A stretch of DNA of 64,000 bases from Sabulicella rubraurantiaca (GCF_017355885.1 NZ_JAFEUU010000001.1:372001-436000), one strand, 5' to 3'. Positions 50,074-59,499 are shown, counted from the first letter of the stretch. Made by a program: numbers and translations. The notes: a model not told the origin generated them from the sequence alone.

Positions 50074-51792
50074 TCAGATATCGGCGTAAACATGCGTCTC
50101 GGCGCGCGCGCCAGGCTGGGTCACCGCCCCGTACCGCGCGGGGCCGACGGTCTGCGCGTATTTCCACAAAGCGCCGCTGTTGTAGTCATGCGTGCGCGGC
50201 TTCCATTCGGCCCGGCGCTTCGACAGTTCTTCTTCCGACAGCATCACGTCGATCGTGCCCTTCTCCGCATCGATCACGATGCGGTCGCCGTTGCGCAGCA
50301 GGCCGATGGGCCCGCCGACCGCCGCCTCCGGCCCCACATGGCCGATGCAGAAGCCGCGCGTGGCGCCAGAGAAGCGGCCATCGGTGATCAGCGCCACCTT
50401 GTCGCCCATGCCCTGGCCGTAGAGGGCGCTGGTCGTGCTCAACATCTCGCGCATGCCGGGGCCGCCCTTGGGGCCCTCGTAGCGGATGACGATGACGTCG
50501 CCGGGCTTGTAGGCCCGTGCCTCGACGGCGGCGAATGCGTCCTCCTCGCAATCGAAGCACAGCGCCGTGCCCTCGAAGCGGAGCTTCTCCATGCCGGCGA
50601 TCTTCACGATCGCTCCATCAGGCGCGAGGTTGCCGAAGAGCGAGACCACTCCGCCGATCTTGCTGATCGGGTCTGAGACGGGACGCACCACGTCCTGATC
50701 CTTCGGGAAAATCACCTCTGCGTGGTTCTCAGCCAAGGTCTTGCCGGTGGCGGTGATACAGTCGCCATGCAACAGCCCGCCATCCAGCAGCGCCTTGATG
50801 ATGACCGGCACGCCACCAATGCGGTGCACGTCGAGCGCGACGTAGCGTCCGCCGGGCTTCAGGTCGGCGATGTGGGGCGTGTCGCGCATCAGCCGCGCCA
50901 CCTCCTCCAGCGGGAAGTCAATGCCCGCCTCATGGGCGATGGCGGGCAGGTGCAGTGCGGCATTGGTCGAGCCGCCCGTGGCGCCGACGATGCGCGCCGC
51001 GTTTTCCAGGGCCTTCCTCGTCACGATGTCGCGAGGGCGAATGCCGCTGCGGATCAGCTCGACTACCTGCCGGCCGGATTCAAGAGCCCACACGTCGCGG
51101 TCCTCATCCGGAGCGGGAGCGCCGGCCGAATTCGGAAGGGCGAGGCCGATGACCTCGCTGATGCAGGCCATGGTGTTGGCGGTGAACTGACCGCCGCAGG
51201 CACCGGCGCCCGGGCAGGCATGCTGCTCCAGCTCCTCCAGCTCCTCGTCGCTCATGCGGCCGGCCGCATGGGTGCCCACCGCCTCGAAGACGTCCAGCAC
51301 CGTGACGTCACGGCCGCGGTGGTGGCCGGGGCGGATCGAGCCGCCATACATGAAGACGGAGGGCACGTTCAGGCGCAGCATCGCCATCATCACGCCGGGC
51401 AGCGACTTGTCGCAGCCCGCGAGGCCCACCATCGCGTCATAGCAGTGGCCCCGCATGGTGAGTTCGATGGAGTCCGCGATCACCTCGCGCGAGACCAGGG
51501 AGGACTTCATCCCCTGGTGCCCCATCGCGATGCCGTCCGTCACCGTGATGGTGGTGAACTCGCGCGGCGCGGCGCCCGCCTCACGCACGCCCTGCTTCAC
51601 CGACTGCGCCTGGCGGCTGAGGGCGATGTTGCAGGGCGCGGCCTCGTTCCAGCACGTCGCCACGCCGATGAGGGGAGCGTTGATCTCCTCCTTCGTCATT
51701 CCCATCGCGTAGTAGTAGGAGCGGTGCGGCGCGCGCTCCGGACCGACGCTGACGTGGCGGCTCGGGAGCTTGGACTTGTCCCATTGGGTCAT
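50074..51792 (-). CDS. ilvD: Dihydroxy-acid dehydratase
   Basis: 572 residues; [Fe-S] enzyme of valine/isoleucine/leucine synthesis, converting 2,3-dihydroxy acids to 2-keto acids. Signatures: GVATCWNEAAPCN, the cluster Cys in LAGCDKSLPGVMM and ACPGAGACGGQFTANTM, GATGGSTNAALHLPAIA, and ITDGRFSGATRGFCIGHVGPEA. Start ATG 51792 gives the usual N-terminus. Length is typical for the family. Transcribed away from valS on the same strand with a 26-nt gap. Confidence 0.96.
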   Translation of the reverse strand: MTQWDKSKLPSRHVSVGPERAPHRSYYYAMGMTKEEINAPLIGVATCWNEAAPCNIALSRQAQSVKQGVREAGAAPREFTTITVTDGIAMGHQGMKSSLVSREVIADSIELTMRGHCYDAMVGLAGCDKSLPGVMMAMLRLNVPSVFMYGGSIRPGHHRGRDVTVLDVFEAVGTHAAGRMSDEELEELEQHACPGAGACGGQFTANTMACISEVIGLALPNSAGAPAPDEDRDVWALESGRQVVELIRSGIRPRDIVTRKALENAARIVGATGGSTNAALHLPAIAHEAGIDFPLEEVARLMRDTPHIADLKPGGRYVALDVHRIGGVPVIIKALLDGGLLHGDCITATGKTLAENHAEVIFPKDQDVVRPVSDPISKIGGVVSLFGNLAPDGAIVKIAGMEKLRFEGTALCFDCEEDAFAAVEARAYKPGDVIVIRYEGPKGGPGMREMLSTTSALYGQGMGDKVALITDGRFSGATRGFCIGHVGPEAAVGGPIGLLRNGDRIVIDAEKGTIDVMLSEEELSKRRAEWKPRTHDYNSGALWKYAQTVGPARYGAVTQPGARAETHVYADI

Positions 51793-51818
51793 TGCGTGCG
51801 TTTCCTCGGCTTTCTGGT

Positions 51819-54479
51819 TCAGCTTGCGATGCGCGAGAGGGCGGCGTCCAGCCGGAGCAGTTCGGCCTCGGCCTCCGCCAGTCTTTCCTCCGTCTCGGCA
51901 ACCACGCTCTCCTCGGCCTTCGCGCGGAAGCCGGGATTGCCCAGCTTCTTTGCCAGCTTGTCCCGCTCCCCCTCGGCCTTTGTGCGGTCCCGGCCAAGGC
52001 GTGAGCGCTCGGCGGCGAGGTCCACGACGCCCGTGAGTGGGAGGAAGAGCGACAAGTCGCCAGCGGCGGCGCTGGCGCCAGGCCCAGCACCTTCCGCCGC
52101 ATCGGCCACGAATTGCGGTGCCTCGACCCGTGCTAGGCGCATAATCTGCGGCGTGAAGGCTGCCAGGTTCTGCGCCGCCGACATCGGGCCGGAGACGCGA
52201 AGCGCCAGCGTCGCCCCCGCCGGCACGTTCAGCGCTGCACGCGCCGAACGAATTGCGCCGATCGCGGCAATGGCGAGGTCGATCCCCTCCCCTTCCGCAT
52301 CGGTGAGGACAGCGCGCGGCCAATCAGCCGTGGTAAGAGAGACGGCCTTGCCATAGCCGAGCTGCTCCCAGAGCTCCGCCGTCACGAAAGGCATCACCGG
52401 GTGCAGCAGGCGCAGGATCACGCCGAGCACGTGCTGGGCTGCGCCACGCACCTCGTCCTTCTCCGGGCCATCGGGTCCGTTCAGCACCGGCTTCGCGAAC
52501 TCGATGAACCAGTCGCAGTAGCTGTTCCAGGTGAAGCCGTAGAGGGCGGCGGCGTAGTCGTCGAAACGGAAGCGGTCCAGCGACTCGGTCGCCGCTGCGA
52601 TGGCGGCTGAGGACTTGCCAAGCAGCCAGCGCGCCAGCGGCGTCTGCACCGTGGCCGGGTTGAAGGCCGGATCAGGCTGGACGCCGTTCATCTCCAGGAA
52701 GCGCGCGGCGTTCCACAGCTTGGTCGCGAAGGCGCGGTAGCCCTCCAGTCGCTGCGGGTCGAGCTTGATGTCGCGGCCCGGCGAGGCCAGCGCGCAGAGA
52801 GTGAAGCGCACCGCGTCGGCACCATGCTGGTCGATCAGGTCGAGGGGGTCCATGACGTTCCCCTTCGACTTGGACATCTTCTGCCCCTTCGCGTCGCGCA
52901 CGAGACCGTGGATCACCACGTCGCGGAACGGCACCTCCTTCATGAAGTGCAGCCCCATCATCATCATCCGGGCGACCCAGAAGAAGATGATGTCGAAGCC
53001 TGTCACCAGCACGTCGGTCGGGTAGTGCTTGCGAAGCTCCGCCGTGTCCTCGGGCCAGCCCAGCGTCGAGAAGGGCCAGAGGGCGCTGCTGAACCATGTG
53101 TCCAGCACGTCCTCGTCGCGGCGCAGTTCCACCGGTTCGCCGTAATGCGCCTGGGCGGCCTCCAGCGCCTCCGCCTCGCTGCGCTTCACGAAGACCGTGC
53201 CGTCCGGGCCATACCAGGCCGGGATGCGGTGGCCCCACCAAAGCTGCCGCGAGATGCACCAGGGCTGGATGTCGCGCATCCAGGCGAAGAACAGGTTCTC
53301 ATACTGGCGCGGCACGAAGCGGGTGCGGCCAGTTTCCACCGCCTCGATGGCCGGCTTCGCGAGAGTCGCGGCGTCGCAATACCATTGCAGCGTCAGGCGC
53401 GGCTCGATCGGCACACCGGAGCGGTCGCCGTGCGGCACCTGATGCGCGTGCGGCTCCGCCTGGACCAGTAGCCCTTGCGCCTCAAGCTCCGCGATGATGA
53501 GCTTGCGGGCCTCGAAGCGGTCCATGCCTTCCAGGGTGCGTAGGAAGGGCGACGGGTCCTCGATCTCGGCCAGGGTGATGCGGGCACTCTCGTCCAGCAC
53601 GCTCGGCATGGCGAGCTCGTGGCGGCGTCCCACCTCATAGTCGTTGAAATCATGCGCGGGAGTGATCTTCACCGCGCCCGTGCCTTTCTCAGGATCAGAA
53701 TAGGCGTCGGCGACGATGGAGATGCGCCGTCCAACCAAGGGCAGGATGACATGGCGCCCGACCAGCGCGGCGAAACGTTCATCCTCCGGGTGCACGGCGA
53801 CGGCCGTGTCGGCCAGCATGGTCTCGGGGCGCGTGGTCGCCACTTCGATGTGCCCGCCGCCCTCCACCGGGTAGCGCAGCGTCCACAGCGTGCCCTTCAC
53901 CTCCCGGCTTTCCACCTCAAGGTCGGAGATCGCGGTCTGGAAGACCGGGTCCCAGTTCACGAGTCGGGTGTCGCGGTAGATCAGCCCTTCCTCGTGCAGG
54001 CGCACGAAGACCTCCAGCACGGCGCGGGACAGGCCTTCATCCATGGTGAATCGCTCGCGCGGCCAGTCGAGGCTGGCGCCGAGCCGGCGCAGCTGGCGGG
54101 TGATGGTGCCGCCGCTCTCCGCCTTCCACTGCCAGACGCGCTCAAGGAACTTCTCACGCCCCATCTCACGACGCCCGGGCTGCTGGGTCTGGGCGAGGAG
54201 ACGCTCGACGACCATCTGGGTGGCGATGCCGGCGTGGTCGGTGCCGGGCATCCACAGCGCGTCGCTGCCCTGCATGCGGCGGAACCGCACGAGCACGTCC
54301 TGCAGCGTGTTGTTCAGCGCGTGGCCGATGTGCAGGCTGCCCGTGACGTTGGGCGGAGGGATGACGACCGTGAAGGGCGGGCGGTCCCGCGCTGGGTCGG
54401 CGCCGAAGACGCCGGCGGCCTCGGCCTCGGCATAGAGGCGCGATTCGATGGCGGAGGGATCGAAAGCCTTGGGGAGCAT
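51819..54479 (-). CDS. valS: Valyl-tRNA synthetase
   Basis: 886 residues, class I synthetase. HIGH motif in PPPNVTGSLHIGHAL, KMSKS motif in KGQKMSKSKGN, an editing CP1 domain (TTRPETMLADTAVAVHPED), an anticodon-binding domain, and a C-terminal coiled coil (LAAERSRLGRDRTKAEGERDKLAKKLGNPGF). The last is the ValS tRNA-binding arm. Downstream of popZ in the conserved alphaproteobacterial order. Confidence 0.97.
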   Translation of the reverse strand: MLPKAFDPSAIESRLYAEAEAAGVFGADPARDRPPFTVVIPPPNVTGSLHIGHALNNTLQDVLVRFRRMQGSDALWMPGTDHAGIATQMVVERLLAQTQQPGRREMGREKFLERVWQWKAESGGTITRQLRRLGASLDWPRERFTMDEGLSRAVLEVFVRLHEEGLIYRDTRLVNWDPVFQTAISDLEVESREVKGTLWTLRYPVEGGGHIEVATTRPETMLADTAVAVHPEDERFAALVGRHVILPLVGRRISIVADAYSDPEKGTGAVKITPAHDFNDYEVGRRHELAMPSVLDESARITLAEIEDPSPFLRTLEGMDRFEARKLIIAELEAQGLLVQAEPHAHQVPHGDRSGVPIEPRLTLQWYCDAATLAKPAIEAVETGRTRFVPRQYENLFFAWMRDIQPWCISRQLWWGHRIPAWYGPDGTVFVKRSEAEALEAAQAHYGEPVELRRDEDVLDTWFSSALWPFSTLGWPEDTAELRKHYPTDVLVTGFDIIFFWVARMMMMGLHFMKEVPFRDVVIHGLVRDAKGQKMSKSKGNVMDPLDLIDQHGADAVRFTLCALASPGRDIKLDPQRLEGYRAFATKLWNAARFLEMNGVQPDPAFNPATVQTPLARWLLGKSSAAIAAATESLDRFRFDDYAAALYGFTWNSYCDWFIEFAKPVLNGPDGPEKDEVRGAAQHVLGVILRLLHPVMPFVTAELWEQLGYGKAVSLTTADWPRAVLTDAEGEGIDLAIAAIGAIRSARAALNVPAGATLALRVSGPMSAAQNLAAFTPQIMRLARVEAPQFVADAAEGAGPGASAAAGDLSLFLPLTGVVDLAAERSRLGRDRTKAEGERDKLAKKLGNPGFRAKAEESVVAETEERLAEAEAELLRLDAALSRIAS

Positions 54480-54525
54480 GGGCGCAACTTCCGCGCCCCA
54501 CGCTTCCCGTCAAGCCCAGAAGGCG

Positions 54526-55056
54526 TCAGCCCTGGCGGGACATCACCCGTTCGATCTCTTGGCGGACCAAGCGCTCGACAATCGCGGGCAGGTGGTTGTC
54601 GAGCCATTCCTTCAGGACGGGCCGGATTTCCTCCCGCACCACATCCTCGATCGTGGGGCCGCCGCGGGCGACGCCCGTGGCCCGCTCCTGCGCCACCGCG
54701 CGCGACAGCTGGCCGAGGGCCGCGGGGGGGGGGGGGGGGGGCGCCCGCGCCCATCGCGCCGGGGTGGCGGGGGTGGGGGGGGGGCGGGGGGACAGCTCGG
54801 GCTCTGGGGCCGCAGCGGTCGCGGGCGCCTCGGTGAGAGGAATGGGCTCAGGCGATAAGGCCGGAGCCTCGGGCGCATCTGGCGGCAATGCCCCCTCCGG
54901 CCGGGTGATCATCATGTCCGGCGTGAGCAGGAGGGGTTCGGGCTCCGTGACAGGGATCGGGCCGGCTGGCGGCTCCCCCTCGTTCAGGATCTTTCGGATG
55001 GACGCCAGGATATCGTCCATCGTGGGCTCTGGCTGTGCAGGCCCGCTCCCGCTCAC
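54526..55056 (-). CDS. popZ: PopZ-like polar organizing protein (DUF2497)
   Basis: 176 residues. N-terminal partner-binding helix EPTMDDILASIRKILNEG, a Pro/Glu-rich acidic disordered middle, and a C-terminal oligomerisation region PTIEDVVREEIRPVLKEWLD with ERLVRQEIERVM. This is the PopZ layout; in Caulobacter PopZ forms the pole matrix that anchors ParB-parS. GTG 55056 overlaps the tolC stop (GTGA). The disordered middle contains a pure 18-G tract (six Pro codons), see separate entry. Confidence 0.88.
   Translation of the reverse strand: MSGSGPAQPEPTMDDILASIRKILNEGEPPAGPIPVTEPEPLLLTPDMMITRPEGALPPDAPEAPALSPEPIPLTEAPATAAAPEPELSPRPPPTPATPARWARAPPPPPPAALGQLSRAVAQERATGVARGGPTIEDVVREEIRPVLKEWLDNHLPAIVERLVRQEIERVMSRQG
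54724..54741. repeat. 18-nt poly-G tract inside popZ
   Basis: Eighteen consecutive G on the plus strand encode six prolines in the PopZ linker; a second G-rich stretch lies about 35 nt further on. Such a mononucleotide run is prone to slippage in cells and to sequencing error, either of which would shift the popZ frame. Confidence 0.85.
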
Positions 55057-56438
55057 CGCCGCACCGCCGCGACCGAATAGTCGCCGATGCCCACCCAGCG
55101 GTCGCGCACCGCATTGTAGTATTGGCGCATGTCGTAGAGCTCGACCGGCAGGCCGAGGTCCTGCGCCGTCAGCCGCCCGATGGAGGCCGCCAGGTTGTAG
55201 GAGCCGGTCACGACGGTGGAGAGGGCGTTCACCAGGCTGGTTCGCGCATTCAGCAGTTCCTGCTCGGCGTTCAGAACGTCCAGCGTGGTGCGGCTACCGA
55301 CGATCGCCTCACGCTGGACGCCATCGAGGGCAATCTCGGCGGCGCGGATCTGCGCGCGGACGCTTTCCACCGTGGCGCGGGCGGAGCGAAGCTGCTCCCA
55401 GCTTTGTGCTGCCTGCTGCGCCACGGTGCGCCGCGCCTCATCCACCTGGGAGATGGCCTGCTGCGCGGTCTGGCGCGCCTGCCGCACCAGCGCGTGCTCC
55501 GCACCGCCCTGGTAGAGCGGCACGTTGAGGTTCAGCGTCGCCTGCCCTCCGGTCTGGCGCGTGCCGCGAAGCTGAGCGTTGTCCTGGCGGAAGGCTTGGG
55601 CCGTGGCCGAAACCTGCGGCAGCAAGGTGGAGATCTGCACGTCCACCGCGTCGCGCGCCGATGCGGCATTGAAGAGCGCGGCGACCACGTTCGGGTTGTT
55701 GGCGATGGCCGCTGCCTGGGCCTCGGCCGCCGAGCGAACCGGCACGACCAGCGGTTGGGGGTTGGTCAGGCGGCCCGGCGGCTCACCCACGACGCGCTGA
55801 TAGGTCGCGCGCGCGATCTGGAGGTTGCCCTCAGCCTGGGTGCGGGATGAGCGCGCGCCGGCGAGGCGGCTCTCCGCCTGGGCCACGTCGGTGCGGGTGA
55901 TCTCACCGACGCGGAAGCGCTCGTTGGTCGCCTGGAGCTGACGGCCGAGTACCTGCTCGTTGTTGATGTTGAGGCGTAGTAGTTCGGCGTTCTGGATCAC
56001 GCCGATATAGGCGTTCACGCCATCGCTCAGGATCTGCTGCTCGGTCGCGAAGAGCCGGGCGCGCTGGGCCAGGACTTGGTTTTCCGCCTGACGAGTCTGG
56101 GCGACGGTCCGGCCGCCGCGAAAGATCGGCTGGGTAACGGTGCCCGTGACACTGGCCGGCGAGCGGTCAAGCCGCGAAACAACCCCGCCCTGCCCCGTAT
56201 TCCGGACGTCCGTGGCGCCGTAGGAACCGGCGATGACCACGGTGGGCCGCCAGCCGGCGAGCGCCTGGGGAACGTTCTCGTCCACCGCGCGAAGCTGGGC
56301 GCGTGCGGCGAGCAGGGTGGGGTTGTTGTTGTAGGCCTGGGCCAGGGCTTCCTGCAGCGTCTGGGCGCCGGCAGGCGCCGCCGCAAGCAGCATCGCGGCG
56401 GCGAGGCCGTAATGGAACGGGCTGGAACGCATCCGCAT
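55053..56438 (-). CDS. tolC: TolC-family outer-membrane efflux protein
   Basis: 461 residues from ATG 56438 (second Met follows at 56432). Signal peptide MRMRSSPFHYGLAAAMLLAAAPAGA, then two outer-membrane efflux repeats with long coiled helices (LQEALAQAYNNNPTLLAARAQLRA, QATNERFRVGEITRTDVAQAE; NVVAALFNAASARDAVDVQI, REAIVGSRTTLDVLNAEQELLNA). It forms the trimeric exit duct for type I secretion and RND pumps. The stop overlaps the popZ start. Confidence 0.94.
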   Translation of the reverse strand: MRMRSSPFHYGLAAAMLLAAAPAGAQTLQEALAQAYNNNPTLLAARAQLRAVDENVPQALAGWRPTVVIAGSYGATDVRNTGQGGVVSRLDRSPASVTGTVTQPIFRGGRTVAQTRQAENQVLAQRARLFATEQQILSDGVNAYIGVIQNAELLRLNINNEQVLGRQLQATNERFRVGEITRTDVAQAESRLAGARSSRTQAEGNLQIARATYQRVVGEPPGRLTNPQPLVVPVRSAAEAQAAAIANNPNVVAALFNAASARDAVDVQISTLLPQVSATAQAFRQDNAQLRGTRQTGGQATLNLNVPLYQGGAEHALVRQARQTAQQAISQVDEARRTVAQQAAQSWEQLRSARATVESVRAQIRAAEIALDGVQREAIVGSRTTLDVLNAEQELLNARTSLVNALSTVVTGSYNLAASIGRLTAQDLGLPVELYDMRQYYNAVRDRWVGIGDYSVAAVRR

Positions 56439-56500
56439 GAAACTCCGAGCGTATTGGGCAGAAGAATAGCGGCTGGCGCTGCCGGGCGCCACCGCGAGGC

Positions 56501-57181
56501 TCAGAAGCGGAATCCGGCGGCTTCCGAGAAGGCGGGCAGCACGGGCGCCGGCGCCTCGAAGGCCGGGATTTCGCTCACTGTCCCCCCGGCGCGGCGGTAC
56601 AGGCAGACCTTCCCCATCATCCCGGGCCGGGCGCGGACCAGGATCGCCCGGCCGCCCTCGCCCAGTTGGGACCACAGGGTCTCGGGCACGCGCTGCACGG
56701 CGCCCTCGATTAGCAGGATCCGGTAGGGCGCGCCCTCGGGCCAGCCGCGCGCGGGATCGCCGACATTCAGGACGGGCCGGTTGCCGTGGAGGGCAAACTC
56801 GAGGGCGCGCTGGCCAAGCGAGACCAGCGACTCCTCCTCTTCCACCCCCGTCACCACGAGGCCCATCCGGGCTAGGACTGCCGCGCCGTAGCCGCTGCCG
56901 GCGCCGAGGACCAAGGCCCGCTCGCCGGGCTGCGGCAGCACGGCCTGGATCATGCGGGCCAGCACCATGGGTTGGAGCATGAAGCGCCCCGGTGCCACGG
57001 GCGTCGATTCGTCGGCATAGGCGCGCGCCGCCATGGCAGGGGGCAGGAAGCGCTCGCGCGGAACCTCACCCATCGCCTGGACCAGCAGGGGATCGGTGAC
57101 GGCATTGGGCGTGATCTGGCCGAGCACCATCATGCGGCGGGCCGCCTCGTGATCCTGAACCATTGCCGCCGGGAGCGTCAT
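56501..57181 (-). CDS. pcm: Protein-L-isoaspartate O-methyltransferase family
   Basis: 226 residues. Motif I is VLVLGAGSGYGAAVLARM-like (ALVLGAGSGYGAAVLARMG), with the family N-terminal segment PRERFLPPAMAARAYADE. It methylates isoaspartyl residues in damaged proteins, or is the divergent alphaproteobacterial paralogue found before tolC, whose substrate is less certain. First gene of the pcm-tolC-popZ-valS series. Confidence 0.85.
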   Translation of the reverse strand: MTLPAAMVQDHEAARRMMVLGQITPNAVTDPLLVQAMGEVPRERFLPPAMAARAYADESTPVAPGRFMLQPMVLARMIQAVLPQPGERALVLGAGSGYGAAVLARMGLVVTGVEEEESLVSLGQRALEFALHGNRPVLNVGDPARGWPEGAPYRILLIEGAVQRVPETLWSQLGEGGRAILVRARPGMMGKVCLYRRAGGTVSEIPAFEAPAPVLPAFSEAAGFRF

Positions 57182-57249
57182 TGCCTGCCTGCCTTTCCGT
57201 TGGCGGGCGTTATACGGGGCGGCGAGCAGGGCGGAAAGTCGGGCGCGCC

Positions 57250-57278
57250 TTGACCGAAGGGCGCCGCTGCCCGATACG
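57250..57278 (+). promoter_or_regulatory. Sigma70-type promoter for tRNA-Cys
   Basis: TTGACC (57250-57255), 17 nt, then GATACG (57273-57278), ending 14 nt before the tRNA. Spacing is ideal and -35 strong; -10 is weak. Confidence 0.5.
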
Positions 57279-57292
57279 GGGGCCGCACTTGG

Positions 57293-57366
57293 GGTCCGGT
57301 GGCCGAGTGGTCAGGCAAGGGTCTGCAAAACCCTCTACAGCGGTTCGATTCCGCTCCGGACCTCCA
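57293..57366 (+). tRNA. tRNA-Cys(GCA)
   Basis: 74 nt with encoded CCA. Acceptor GGUCCGG pairs with CCGGACC, discriminator U; anticodon stem AGGGU/ACCCU with loop CUGCAAA, anticodon GCA; T arm AGCGG UUCGAUU CCGCU. Discriminator U is the identity base for cysteine tRNA. Confidence 0.96.
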
Positions 57367-57392
57367 GAGTGCGGCTCGTGTTTCAGGGGCGG

Positions 57393-57421
57393 TTGCAGGG
57401 CGTCGAGCCCTCTGCTATTCG
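57393..57421 (+). promoter_or_regulatory. Sigma70-type promoter for tRNA-Asn
   Basis: TTGCAG (57393-57398), 17 nt, then TATTCG (57416-57421), ending 16 nt before the tRNA. Spacing is ideal, hexamers moderate. Confidence 0.5.
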
Positions 57422-57437
57422 CCCCGCACCGCGATGT

Positions 57438-57512
57438 TCCGGCGTGGCGCAGCGGTAGCGCAGCGGACTGTTAATCCGTTGGTCGTTGGTTCGAATCCAA
57501 CCGCCGGAGCCA
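57438..57512 (+). tRNA. tRNA-Asn(GUU), island attachment locus
   Basis: 75 nt with encoded CCA. Acceptor UCCGGCG pairs with CGCCGGA, discriminator G; the anticodon loop CUGUUAA gives GUU. The tyrosine integrase gene starts 65 nt after its 3' end, the classic arrangement of an element integrated at a tRNA 3' end. The 3' part of the tRNA is the probable left att site; the matching right att copy is not in the window. Confidence 0.95.
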
Positions 57513-57577
57513 CGGCTCCCTAAGCATTTGAACCAGCTTCTGTTTCGCCGTCCGGCCCGCTATCGGAGGCCGCGCTG

Positions 57578-59290
57578 GTGCTCACGCTCCCACAATGCTC
57601 CCACATCACCCGCAAGCGCGGGGTCTATTACTGGCGGCGGCGCCTGCCGGGGACCCCGAGAGGCGAAGTAGCCTTGAGCCTGCGGACACGGCGCTACCGG
57701 GAAGCGGAGCACTTGGCATCGCGGCTGGACATGGCGTTCGGCGCGGCGTGGCGAAGGGCGAAGGCGAGCGTGAGCGCATCGGCAGGCAAGACGGATTTGA
57801 ACGCCATCCTGCGGGAATACCTGCGGGAGAAGCTGGATGCGGACAGCATCAGGGCGTCCTGGCCCTTGGGGATGCTTGAGGAAGGATTAGAGCAGACGCG
57901 CGATCACCTCGCTGGCCGGGAGGACTGGAGCGTGAGGACCGCTGTGGACACCATGATGCAGCGGCATGAACTCCCCGAAGATGAACGCTACAGGCTCACT
58001 ATCGGCACCCTTGAAGCTGACCTTCTCATTTTCAGAGAGTTGATCCGCCGGGCTAAGGGAGAAGTGCCTACCGTCTTCACCGATCCCGGCAGCGAAGAAA
58101 TCGGCCCAGTACCAGAGCGCTATCCGCCAGCAAGCCCGCCGCTTGCCCAACCGGTCCCCCCTACCCCGCCCGTGCCGAAGGCGTCAGAGTTGGTGGGATT
58201 GTTCCTCGAAGTCCGAGGCAGCCGCGACAACGCCACCCATAAGCAGCGCGGTGAAGAGCACGCAACGATTCGGCGCTTCATGGAAGTGGCAGGCGACAAG
58301 AACCCGGCCGATTACGGGCGCGGCGACGTGACGCGCTACCTCAACACTCTGCGTCAACTCCCAAGCTCATATGGCAAGTCCCCGAAGGACGCAGGACGGA
58401 CCCTTGCCGATATTATCGCGGACCCTGCGCGGGCTGGACAGGCACGCGTGACGGAGCGGACCGCCGAGAAGCATCTGAACGCCCTTCGTCAGTTCTTCCA
58501 GTATGCTGTTGACGTGGGACAAATGAGGGTGGCCACACGCGTAGAGCTAGTGGACGGCCACCGGTTCGGCGCGGCGACGGAAGGTGCGAGGGAGCAGCGC
58601 GACGTATTCACGCCCGAAGAGTTGAGGCGGCTCTTCGCCTCGCCAGTTTGGGCAGGGCGGCACCCCTTCTTCCGAGACAAGCGCGGCGAACACGTCATAC
58701 GGGACGCCCACTTTTGGCTCCCGCTCCTGGCCCTGTTCCACGGCGCCCGCCTGGAAGAGATGGCCGATTTGAAGCGGGGCGACGTGCGGCGCGATGGCGG
58801 GCTGTGGTCCCTTCACATCCGGCCTGCGCCAGGGCGGCGACTGAAGAACAAGAACGCCAGCCGCGTCATCCCCCTGCACCCGGAGATGGTGAAGCTCGGC
58901 TTCCCGCAGCACATCATGGCTGTGACGAACGACGACGCGGACCCCATCTTCGCGGACCTCACGCCGCGCGGAAAGGACATGCGGCGAGGTGTGGATGTGA
59001 CGAAGTGGTTCACGCGCTATCGCAGGGCTATTGGCCTCGCCCGCGACGGGCTGACGTTCCATTCATTCCGGCACACAGCCATTACCCGCATCTCAGACGC
59101 CATCACGGACCTTCAGCAGAAGCGGCACCGGAACCGCATCATGGGACACGCCAGCGAGGAAGGCGGCGAAGGCGATGCCCGATACGACAAGGGACCGGAC
59201 CTTCACGCAGCGGCGCAAACGCTAGCCCTGTTACAGTTCCCCGAGTTGGACCTCCGGAAGCTCTATGTCGTAGGGGCGACCGAAGGCTAA
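57578..59290 (+). CDS. Tyrosine-type site-specific integrase
   Basis: 570 residues from GTG 57578 with GGAGG about 8 nt upstream. A DUF6538-like N-terminal segment (YYWRRRLPGTPRGEVALSLRTR) replaces the usual arm domain. A SAM-like core-binding domain (about 205-330) follows, then the catalytic domain with Arg in HGARLEEMADLKRGD, His-x-x-Arg in TFHSFRHTAIT, and Tyr in EGDARYDKG. It should integrate and excise the island at tRNA-Asn. Confidence 0.92.
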   Translation: MLTLPQCSHITRKRGVYYWRRRLPGTPRGEVALSLRTRRYREAEHLASRLDMAFGAAWRRAKASVSASAGKTDLNAILREYLREKLDADSIRASWPLGMLEEGLEQTRDHLAGREDWSVRTAVDTMMQRHELPEDERYRLTIGTLEADLLIFRELIRRAKGEVPTVFTDPGSEEIGPVPERYPPASPPLAQPVPPTPPVPKASELVGLFLEVRGSRDNATHKQRGEEHATIRRFMEVAGDKNPADYGRGDVTRYLNTLRQLPSSYGKSPKDAGRTLADIIADPARAGQARVTERTAEKHLNALRQFFQYAVDVGQMRVATRVELVDGHRFGAATEGAREQRDVFTPEELRRLFASPVWAGRHPFFRDKRGEHVIRDAHFWLPLLALFHGARLEEMADLKRGDVRRDGGLWSLHIRPAPGRRLKNKNASRVIPLHPEMVKLGFPQHIMAVTNDDADPIFADLTPRGKDMRRGVDVTKWFTRYRRAIGLARDGLTFHSFRHTAITRISDAITDLQQKRHRNRIMGHASEEGGEGDARYDKGPDLHAAAQTLALLQFPELDLRKLYVVGATEG

Positions 59291-59342
59291 TCACGTCCAA
59301 GCGGCCGAGAGGATGCAAGGTCATCCGGCGGTCCGCCTGCCC

Positions 59343-59363
59343 AGGTAGAGTTGGCTTTACCTT
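59343..59363 (-). repeat. Island palindromic repeat R1
   Basis: AGGTAGAGTTGGCTTTACCT plus T: arms AGGTAGAG and CTTTACCT around TTGG. In minus orientation it follows the consensus AGGTRAAGYCMACTMKACCT. Module copy 59379-59398 follows 15 nt later. Confidence 0.7.
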
Positions 59364-59378
59364 CGCGAACGGCGGCGC

Positions 59379-59398
59379 CTGCCCTCCGCTATAGAACG
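59379..59398 (+). repeat. CTGTCCCCCGCTAT module, copy 1
   Basis: CTGCCCTCCGCTATAGAACG. It shares the block CTGYCC..CGCTAT and a following GAACG with four other copies. Confidence 0.55.
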
Positions 59399-59499
59399 AA
59401 GAACCTCGGCTCCGTCGGCCGTTCAGTGGCGTCAGGAACTCCATTCTTTCGAATGGGATCGGCGGTCCTCGCCATGTGGGACCCAAGGCACGAAGCGTG

